A stretch of 9,885 bases of DNA from Glacieibacterium sp964246975 (GTDB lineage: Bacteria > Pseudomonadota > Alphaproteobacteria > Sphingomonadales > Sphingomonadaceae). The stretch spans positions 1-9,885 of the forward strand of contig CAXTSL010000096.1 in NCBI GenBank assembly GCA_964246975.1, read 5' to 3'. Position 1 is the first letter of the stretch. Every line of letters starts with the position of its first letter. Below the pieces are notes generated by a model that was not told the DNA's origin, ran no database searches, and was given only the letters and a program-made list of their open reading frames with translations. Made by a program: the position numbers and the translations under genes. This document shows, one piece after another, positions 1 through 5,032 of the stretch.

Positions 1-351
1 GCCGGGCCACAGCCGTGGCAGCGCCGGGGCGAGGACATCGGCAACCACCGACTCGACCGCCGAGACGCGCACGCGCATCGCCCCGTCGCCGCCGCGCAAC
101 GCGTCCGCCGCGCGCGCGATCGCCGCGAGCTGTTCGCCAAGCGGCCCCGCCAGCGCCGCGATGCGCGCACCATCGGCGGTCAGCCGCGCGCCACTCGCCC
201 GCCGTTCGACGAGGCGCAGCCGCAGCGCCGTCTCGAGGCTCGCCAACCGCCGCGCCGCCGTCGACACCGCGATCCCGTGACGCTTCGCCGCCACGCTGAG
301 CGAACCGCCGTGCGCGACGGCGAGCAGGACTTCGAGATCGCCCAGCTCCAC
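1..351 (-). CDS. LysR-family transcriptional regulator, N-terminal part (cut by window edge)
   Basis: The reverse strand is open from a GTG at 351 to the left edge, giving the first 117 residues of a family usually near 300. The N-terminus matches a LysR winged helix-turn-helix: a hydrophobic first helix (L3-A13), then a GGSLSVAAKRHGIAVSTAARRL stretch at about residues 15-36, then a conserved LE and LVERR turn (39-51). The linker helix and start of the co-inducer-binding domain follow. No ATG is in frame; the GTG has a G-rich run about 5 bases upstream. The gene diverges from the ABM-fold protein and dehydrogenase genes, the usual position of a LysR regulator relative to its target. The effector cannot be told, because the binding domain lies outside the window. 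The family call is firm; the exact start is less so. Confidence 0.85.
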   Translation of the reverse strand, partial: MELGDLEVLLAVAHGGSLSVAAKRHGIAVSTAARRLASLETALRLRLVERRASGARLTADGARIAALAGPLGEQLAAIARAADALRGGDGAMRVRVSAVESVVADVLAPALPRLWPG

Positions 352-382
352 CGCGCACCCCCGCTGCTTCAGGCCCGAACCA

Positions 383-411
383 TTGCGCGAACGCTACACC
401 GGTTTGCGAAA
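383..411. promoter_or_regulatory. possible LysR operator: two TTGCG...GAA half-sites
   Basis: The divergent gap between the LysR gene and the ABM-fold gene holds TTGCGCGAA (383-391) and TTTGCGAAA (403-411). They start 20 bp apart, about two helical turns. LysR proteins usually bind dyads of the T-N11-A type in just such divergent gaps. The second word is itself nearly palindromic. A TATCCT at 441-446 could be a -10 for the rightward unit, but no well-spaced -35 goes with it. The operator role is inferred from place and pattern only. Confidence 0.3.
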
Positions 412-473
412 TCTTGAATAGTGCGGAAGCGGCGCGGCGCTATCCTGTGCCGACGCAACCAAGGAGACCGCCG

Positions 474-839
474 ATGCGCCCGACCCTCATCGCCGCCGCG
501 CTGCTGACGCTCGCGACCGCCGCCGCCGCCAACCCCGTCGCGGTGACGGTCAACATCCCAGTCCCCGCGCAACTGCCCCGCGCGCAGCTCCTCGCGGCGT
601 TCGACGCCTCGCAGCCCGAATTCCGCGCGATGCCAGGGCTGATCCGCAAATATTACAGCATCGGCGACGACAACCGCGCCGGCGGCCTGTATCTGTGGTC
701 GAGCCGCGCCGCCGCCGAAGCGCATTTCAGCGCGGCGTGGCAGGCCGCCGTGGTCAAGCGCTGGGGCAGCCCGGCGGCGCTTGCCTACTACGACGTGCCG
801 ATCGTCCTCGATGGCCCCGACGCAGCGCGCACCAAGTAA
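474..839 (+). CDS. exported YdhR-like / ABM-fold putative monooxygenase
   Basis: This encodes 121 residues. Residues 1-19 form a signal peptide (MRP, then an Ala/Leu-rich core ending in an Ala run), so the mature protein is probably periplasmic. The remainder fits one dimeric alpha-beta-barrel (ferredoxin-like) domain of the YdhR / antibiotic-biosynthesis-monooxygenase type: a first strand at 22-30, a helix, then FRAMPGLIRKYY (50-61), RAGGLYLWSS (68-77), a helix with AAAEAHF (79-85), and a final strand near the end. Such proteins act as cofactor-free monooxygenases or small-ligand binders; the substrate here is unknown. ATG 474 was chosen over the upstream in-frame ATG at 414 because AAGGAG lies at 461-466 with a 7-base gap, and because it puts the signal peptide at the N-terminus. 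The dehydrogenase gene follows within 5 bases or overlaps. A signal peptide is unusual next to cytoplasmic E. coli YdhR. The family call rests on motif resemblance alone. Confidence 0.7.
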   Translation: MRPTLIAAALLTLATAAAANPVAVTVNIPVPAQLPRAQLLAAFDASQPEFRAMPGLIRKYYSIGDDNRAGGLYLWSSRAAAEAHFSAAWQAAVVKRWGSPAALAYYDVPIVLDGPDAARTK

Positions 840-843
840 CGCC

Positions 844-1857
844 GTGCGCGCGCTGACCTTCCTCGCGCCCGGCGCGTTCGAGTGGCGCGAGGTGCCCGCG
901 CCCGCGCTGACCAGCGACACCGACGCCGTCGTTCGCCCGCTCGCGGTCGCACGCTGCGACCTCGACCTCTACATCGCCACCGGCGTCGTGCGCTTCAAAG
1001 GCCCTTTCGCCTTCGGCCACGAAACCGTCGCCGAGGTCGTCGCGGCGGGCGATGCGGCGGGCGTCGTGCCGGGGCAGCGCGTCGTCGTGCCCTTCCAGCT
1101 GTCGTGCGGGCGCTGCGCGAGCTGCCGGCGCGGCTTCACCGGGAGCTGCGACAGCTACCCGTGGCTCGCCAACTATGGGCTCGGGCAGGCGGGGCGCGTC
1201 GACTATGGCGGCGCGCTCAGCGACCTGATGCATGTCGCCTATGCCGACCACATGCTGCTGCCGCTCCCCACCGGGCTCGATCCCGTCGCGGCGGCGAGCG
1301 CCTCGGACAATATCGCCGACGGCTGGCGTGGGGTCGCGCCGCAGCTCGCGCGGATGCCGGGCGGCACGGTGCTGATCGTCGGCGGACAGGCACAAAGCGT
1401 CGGCATCTACGCCGCCGGCGCGGCAGTGGCACTCGGCGCGGGGCGCGTCCTCTACCTCGACGACGACGCCGATCGCCGCGCGCGGGCCGCGATGATGGGA
1501 GCCGAAGCCGCACCGCTGGCGGATCGCGAACCTGCCGGGCAGTTCGACATCGTCGTCGAGGCGGCGGGCACGGCGGCGGCGCTGACCTTCGCGCTACGCT
1601 CGACCGCGAAGAACGGCTGGTTGACCGGCGTCGGCATCTACTTCGCTCCCGTGCCGCTGCCGCTGAGCGAGGCGTACTACAAGGGCCTGACTTTCCAGAC
1701 CGGCCGCGTCGATTCGCGGGCGCATCTGCCCGCCGTCCTCGCCTGCCTGGCATGCGGCGACCTGCACCCCGAACACGTCACCCACCGCATCGCGCGCTTC
1801 AGCGAAGCGGGCGACGCGATGACCGATCCGGGACCGAAGCTGATCTTCGTGCCGTGA
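844..1857 (+). CDS. zinc-dependent medium-chain alcohol dehydrogenase
   Basis: This encodes 337 residues, the usual size for the medium-chain dehydrogenase/reductase superfamily, which oxidises alcohols or reduces carbonyls with NAD(P). The catalytic-zinc region is visible as C38-D39 and the G58-H59-E60 motif. The structural-zinc lobe has its four cysteines at 88, 91, 94 and 102. The Rossmann half begins near 175; its nucleotide loop is GGQAQSVG (180-187) rather than the common GxGxxG, and an acidic D206 at the end of strand 2 favours NAD over NADP. I chose GTG 844, which gives the family-like start VRALTF, four bases after the previous stop, suggesting translational coupling. In-frame ATGs at 811 and 781 are alternatives; none has a strong ribosome-binding site. 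It appears co-transcribed with the ABM-fold gene, so the two may act on the same compound or its product. The substrate cannot be read from sequence. Confidence 0.85.
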   Translation: MRALTFLAPGAFEWREVPAPALTSDTDAVVRPLAVARCDLDLYIATGVVRFKGPFAFGHETVAEVVAAGDAAGVVPGQRVVVPFQLSCGRCASCRRGFTGSCDSYPWLANYGLGQAGRVDYGGALSDLMHVAYADHMLLPLPTGLDPVAAASASDNIADGWRGVAPQLARMPGGTVLIVGGQAQSVGIYAAGAAVALGAGRVLYLDDDADRRARAAMMGAEAAPLADREPAGQFDIVVEAAGTAAALTFALRSTAKNGWLTGVGIYFAPVPLPLSEAYYKGLTFQTGRVDSRAHLPAVLACLACGDLHPEHVTHRIARFSEAGDAMTDPGPKLIFVP

Positions 1858-1982
1858 CCGGATAAATTCCGGGTTCGCTGCCCGGGGCCTGCGGAGCTGG
1901 CGCAGCCTGATCGCCGCGCCGCACGTGGATTGACCGCGACCGCCGCGCGTGTGCATCGCTTCGTCTCCGTCGGGACCCTGGA

Positions 1983-4034
1983 ATGAAGACGCTCGCGCTC
2001 ACGCTCGCCCTGCTGCTCGCCGCGCCCGCCGCCGCCGCGCCGCCGCTGCGCCCGGTCCCGGTGCCGGAGAAGATCTTCCCCTACGGCGTGTCATGGTACC
2101 CCGAGGAATATCCCGAGGCCGAGTGGGCGGGCGAGCTCGACCTGATGGTCAAGGCGCACGTCACCTTCGTCCGCATGGCCGAGTTCGCTTGGGTCGACAT
2201 GGAGCCGCGCGAGGGCGTCTACGACTTCGCCTGGCTCGACCGCGCGATCGCGATGGCCAAGGCGCGCGGCCTCAGGATCGTGCTCGGCACCCCGACCGCA
2301 TCGCCGCCGGCGTGGCTGACGAGCAAATACCCCGATGTGCTGGCGGTCGACGAGGCGGGCCGCCGCGCCACACACGGCTGGCGGCGGCAGTTCTCGGTGT
2401 CGAGTCCGCGCTACCGCAGCTTGGCCAAGGGCATCGCGGCTAAGCTCGCCGAGCGCTATGGCCGCGACCCCGGCGTGATCGGCTTCCAGATCGACAACGA
2501 GTTCGGGCGCGAGACGCTCGACGATGCGATGCGCGAGCGTTTTCGCGGCTGGATGAAGGCGCGCTACGGCACCATCGCGGCGTTCAACGAGCGGCACTAC
2601 AACAGGTTCTGGAGCCTCAAGTACGACGACTGGAGCCAGATCGCCATGCCGCGCAAATGGGCGATGCCCGCGCTGTGGCTCGACTGGCTGCGCTTCACCA
2701 GCGACATCTGGGCCGAATACCAGCAGGACCAGATCGACGCGATGCGGCCGCACCTTGGGGCCGGCAAGCTGCTGACCACCAACGTCGTGTCGAAATACGC
2801 CAATTTCGACTTCAGCACGCCCGCCGCCGCGCTCGATTTCGTCGGCTGGGACTGGTACTTCGACGAGCCGGTGATGATCCCCGCCGACGGCGCGATGCAG
2901 CACGACCTGTATCGCGGCTTTCTCAAGCGCGCGACGTGGGTGCTGGAGACCGCCGCCGGCACCCAGTCGGGCGGGGCCGTCAGCTATTTCCAGCCCAGGG
3001 GCGAGACGCGCGCGATGGCGTGGCAGGCGATCGGGCACGGTGCCGACGGCTATGCCTATTGGGTCTGGCGCTCGCCGATCAACGGCTCCGAGACGTTTCA
3101 CGGCTCGGTCGTCGACGCGGGCGGGCGGCCGCGCCCGATCTACGACGAGATCGCGCGGACCGGCGCGGAGATCGCCCGCGCCTGGCCGGTGCTGCGCGGC
3201 ACGACGACCGTCGCGGATACGCTGATGTTGTTCGACTATCCCAATCGCTGGGCACTCGAGCGCGAACCCAAGACCGACAAATACGACGTCTGGAAGCTGT
3301 TCACCGCGTATCGTGCGGCGCTGACGCCGGTCAGCACGGGCGTCGATGTCCACAAGGGCATCGAGGACCTGGCGCGCTACCGCCTCGTCGTCGCGCCCAA
3401 CCTGTATCTGCTCAATCCCGCCAAGGCGGCGGCGCTGCTGGCGTGGGTGCGCGGCGGCGGGCATCTGGTGGTGGGTCCCCGCGCGGGGACCAAGGACGAC
3501 GATTCGAATCTCGTCCGCGCCGGACAGTTCGAGCCGCTGGCAAGCGCGCTCGGCGTGCGCATCGACATGACCCAGCCGCCGATCGCGCCGATCGCCCTCG
3601 ACGGGCCGCTCGGCCGCGCCAGCGTGGCGATCTGGGCCGAGCGCCTGACGCCTGCGGCCCCCGACATCGAGGTGCTCTATCGCTACGGCGTGTCCGATGG
3701 CTGGCTCGACGGCGCACCCGCCGTGGTATCGCGCGGCGTCGACAAAGGCCGCATCACCTATGTCGGGGCGTGGCTCGACCAGCCGGCGCTCGACGCGACG
3801 ATCGCCTGGGCGGCGACCAAGGCGCGCGTCGCACCGCCGCTGACGGTGCCGCCGGGTGTCGAGGTCAACATCCGGCGCGGGGCGTCGGGGACCAGCCTGA
3901 TCGCCATCAACTGGGGCGCAGAACCGCGCACGCTGGCGCTGCCGGGGCCGATGCGCGACCTGCTCGGCGGCGCGACGGTCCGCGACGTGACGCTCGACCG
4001 CTTCGGTGTCGCGGTGCTCGGCCCGCCGCGCTGA
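1983..4034 (+). CDS. exported GH42-family beta-galactosidase
   Basis: This encodes 683 residues, normal for glycoside hydrolase family 42, retaining enzymes that release terminal beta-D-galactose and act on oligosaccharides. A signal peptide (residues 1 to about 19, AAPAAAAP at its end) predicts export, probably to the periplasm. The (beta/alpha)8 barrel starts at YGVSWYPEEYP (34-44) and carries RMAEFAW (64-70), LGTPTASPPAWL (101-112) and FQIDNEFG (168-175), with E173 as acid/base. E322, in VLETAAGTQSGG, fits the nucleophile. About 410-620 resembles the GATase-like trimerisation domain and about 625-683 the C-terminal beta domain. ATG 1983 is the only start giving an intact signal peptide; its ribosome-binding site is weak. 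There are no sugar transporter, TonB receptor or regulator genes beside it, so it looks monocistronic. The family is sure; the galactosidase specificity is inferred. Confidence 0.92.
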   Translation: MKTLALTLALLLAAPAAAAPPLRPVPVPEKIFPYGVSWYPEEYPEAEWAGELDLMVKAHVTFVRMAEFAWVDMEPREGVYDFAWLDRAIAMAKARGLRIVLGTPTASPPAWLTSKYPDVLAVDEAGRRATHGWRRQFSVSSPRYRSLAKGIAAKLAERYGRDPGVIGFQIDNEFGRETLDDAMRERFRGWMKARYGTIAAFNERHYNRFWSLKYDDWSQIAMPRKWAMPALWLDWLRFTSDIWAEYQQDQIDAMRPHLGAGKLLTTNVVSKYANFDFSTPAAALDFVGWDWYFDEPVMIPADGAMQHDLYRGFLKRATWVLETAAGTQSGGAVSYFQPRGETRAMAWQAIGHGADGYAYWVWRSPINGSETFHGSVVDAGGRPRPIYDEIARTGAEIARAWPVLRGTTTVADTLMLFDYPNRWALEREPKTDKYDVWKLFTAYRAALTPVSTGVDVHKGIEDLARYRLVVAPNLYLLNPAKAAALLAWVRGGGHLVVGPRAGTKDDDSNLVRAGQFEPLASALGVRIDMTQPPIAPIALDGPLGRASVAIWAERLTPAAPDIEVLYRYGVSDGWLDGAPAVVSRGVDKGRITYVGAWLDQPALDATIAWAATKARVAPPLTVPPGVEVNIRRGASGTSLIAINWGAEPRTLALPGPMRDLLGGATVRDVTLDRFGVAVLGPPR

Positions 4035-4075
4035 CGACCGCCATCCCCGGACGCCGCCGCACCGCCGCAAGAACC

Positions 4076-4102
4076 TTGACGCGCACCACGGCCCCCTATA
4101 GG
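4076..4102 (+). promoter_or_regulatory. putative rpsT promoter
   Basis: TTGACG (4076-4081) is a good -35 match, and TATAGG (4097-4102) could be the -10. The 15-base spacer is shorter than the usual 16-18 and the -10 is imperfect. It lies about 80 bases upstream of rpsT, between the GH42 stop and the rpsT start, where an independent promoter for a highly expressed ribosomal gene is expected. Confidence 0.45.
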
Positions 4103-4182
4103 GACGCGCATCCCGGAGCGGCCACGGTTGCCCCGCGCGGCGGATTTGGTCCGTTGCGGACGAGACTCATTCGAGGACGATA

Positions 4183-4446
4183 ATGGCCAACACGCCGCAA
4201 GCCGAAAAGCGCATTCGCCGCAACGACCGCCGCGCCGAGATCAACAAGGCGCGCGTCAGCCGTATCCGGACCTTCGTCAAGAAGGTCGAGTCGGCGCTGA
4301 CGTCGGGCAGCAAGGACGCGGCGGTCGCGGCGTTCGCGGCGGCGCAGCCCGAGATGATGCGCGGCGTGTCGAAGGGCGTGCTCCACAAGAACACCGTGGC
4401 GCGCAAGTTGTCGCGCCTGTCGAAGCGCGTCGCCGCGCTCGCCTGA
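4183..4446 (+). CDS. rpsT: 30S ribosomal protein S20
   Basis: This encodes 87 residues, the standard S20 length. S20 binds 16S rRNA early in assembly of the small subunit. The start MANTPQAEKRIRRNDRR is the conserved lysine/arginine-rich N-terminus, followed by a helical body with IRTFVKKVESAL, and it ends with the typical GVLHKNTVARKLSRLSKRV. GAGGA at 4173-4177, five bases before the ATG, is a good ribosome-binding site. It is flanked by a putative promoter upstream and an intrinsic terminator downstream, so it probably forms its own transcription unit. dnaA follows after a gap of nearly 590 bases; rpsT next to dnaA is common in Alphaproteobacteria. Confidence 0.97.
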   Translation: MANTPQAEKRIRRNDRRAEINKARVSRIRTFVKKVESALTSGSKDAAVAAFAAAQPEMMRGVSKGVLHKNTVARKLSRLSKRVAALA

Positions 4447-4474
4447 GCCAGGGTGTCGTCGGCATGACGGCTTC

Positions 4475-4496
4475 GTGACAGCTTAAGCTTTGTGAC
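4475..4496. repeat. AGCTTAAGCT palindrome flanked by GTGAC direct repeats
   Basis: A perfect 10-bp palindrome AGCTTAAGCT (4480-4489) sits between two GTGAC copies (4475-4479 and 4492-4496), just after rpsT and just before its terminator. The same word in reverse (GTCAC) recurs three times about 90 bases further on. It could be a protein-binding site or chance; no known factor was recognised. Confidence 0.35.
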
Positions 4497-4502
4497 TGAA
4501 CA

Positions 4503-4529
4503 GGGTCGCCCGAGTCGGGCGGCCCTTTT
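4503..4529 (+). terminator. rho-independent terminator of rpsT
   Basis: Arms 4503-4512 and 4516-4525 pair over 10 bp with one G-U, closing a 3-base loop (AGT). TTTT at 4526-4529 follows directly. The position, 57 bases after the rpsT stop, fits termination of rpsT ahead of the dnaA leader. Confidence 0.88.
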
Positions 4530-4582
4530 CGTTTGCGCAGAATGATTTGCACGCCTGCGGCGCGCCGATTCGCGACGCGGTC

Positions 4583-4610
4583 GTCACGGCCCTGTCACGG
4601 TCTTGTCACG
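4583..4610. repeat. three GTCACG repeats at 11-bp spacing
   Basis: GTCACG occurs at 4583-4588, 4594-4599 and 4605-4610, exactly 11 bp from start to start, close to one helical turn, so all three face the same side of the DNA. The second and third are preceded by T (TGTCACG). This is the geometry of a protein-binding array upstream of dnaA. The factor is unknown. Confidence 0.5.
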
Positions 4611-4646
4611 CGCGAACAGCAACTTGAGCGTCGCGCCGCCTGGAAT

Positions 4647-4660
4647 CACGCGTTTGCGTG
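4647..4660. repeat. short inverted repeat CACGC-GTTT-GCGTG
   Basis: Five-base arms (4647-4651 and 4656-4660) around GTTT lie in the dnaA leader, about 37 bases after the GTCACG triad. The left arm overlaps the end of a GAATC site (4643-4647). It is small enough to be chance. Confidence 0.25.
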
Positions 4661-4879
4661 TCAACGGATTTATTTCAGAAATGCGGCCTGCGCGGCCCTT
4701 GATCGGGCAATTGGGGGGTGCTTAAGTCTGGCTTCGGCCCGGTGCCGTGGAGGTTCTCCTCCCAATCGATTTGGAACGGACAAGTCGTCGGTGGGCGATG
4801 CGCGAGCATTGCACGCTGTGGGCAAGTCTTGGCTGTATCGAGGCTAGGTTATCGGCAGTTGAAATCGCATGCTATTGCA

Positions 4880-4921
4880 CCGGATCGGTCCGGCGCGACG
4901 CTTTTGTCGCATCTGACCGAT
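4880..4921 (+). promoter_or_regulatory. two-storey hairpin with competing stem in dnaA leader
   Basis: ATCGGTC (4884-4890) pairs with GACCGAT (4915-4921), and inside it GCGAC (4895-4899) pairs with GTCGC (4906-4910). The two stems are separated by a symmetric 4x4 internal loop and capped by a 6-base loop. Alternatively CCGGA (4880-4884) pairs with TCCGG (4889-4893) across TCGG, which uses bases of the outer stem, so the two folds exclude each other. It ends about 110 bases before the dnaA GTG. A regulatory role is inferred, not shown. Confidence 0.4.
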
Positions 4922-5017
4922 GGGGCGTCTTGGCGATGTCGAGGGGGATCAGTGTCTCGCTTGGCGTTCGTTGCCGAGACGGGCGAATGTCAAGAACAGC
5001 CGGATCATCGGCGAATC

Positions 5018-5024
5018 GGGGAGG
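5018..5024 (+). promoter_or_regulatory. dnaA ribosome-binding site deciding the GTG start
   Basis: GGGGAGG lies 8 bases before the GTG at 5033, ideal Shine-Dalgarno strength and spacing. The in-frame ATG at 5063 has only AAGG (5053-5056 region), so the GTG is preferred. Confidence 0.6.
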
Positions 5025-5032
5025 CGTCGACG

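Larger units (their letters stand above)
4530..5032. other. about 500-bp dnaA leader without a convincing gene
   Basis: The stretch is visibly poorer in GC than its neighbours, and its open frames lack the strong G/C third-position bias of the real genes around it. It contains the GTCACG triad, a short GGAGG/CCTCC hairpin (4749-4762), the two-storey hairpin near 4884-4921, two weak DnaA-box-like words, and GANTC sites at 4567, 4643 and 5013. The dnaA frame stays open back to a GTG at 4718, but the amino-acid content there (many Trp, Cys, Ser) does not look like protein. I take it as promoter and 5' untranslated region of dnaA. No clear -35/-10 pair was found. Confidence 0.6.

Noticed and set aside
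882..1865. 327-residue Arg-rich frame overlapping the dehydrogenase
   Set aside because: It is an out-of-frame reading of a gene whose zinc ligands and Rossmann fold are plain in another frame.
1858..1982. Terminator after the dehydrogenase (CCGG-ATAAATT-CCGG and CCGGG...CCCGG)
   Set aside because: The stems are only 4-5 bp and have no T-run; chance matches are likely in such GC-rich DNA.
2091..4070. 659-residue antisense open frame across the GH42 gene
   Set aside because: It is an Arg/Asp/His-rich shadow caused by high GC; the plus strand carries clear GH42 motifs throughout.
4533..4847. 104-residue open frame between rpsT and dnaA
   Set aside because: It has no good ribosome-binding site, no recognisable domain, lacks the G/C third-position bias of neighbouring genes, and starts inside the terminator region.
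4530..5032. Chromosomal origin of replication next to dnaA
   Set aside because: There is no cluster of good DnaA boxes and no clear AT-rich unwinding region; only two 7-of-9 matches were seen. In several Alphaproteobacteria the origin is away from dnaA.
4718..5032. DnaA starting at GTG 4718 with about 105 more residues
   Set aside because: The added sequence is rich in Trp, Cys and Ser, looks non-coding, and holds hairpins; the GTG at 5033 has a much better ribosome-binding site.
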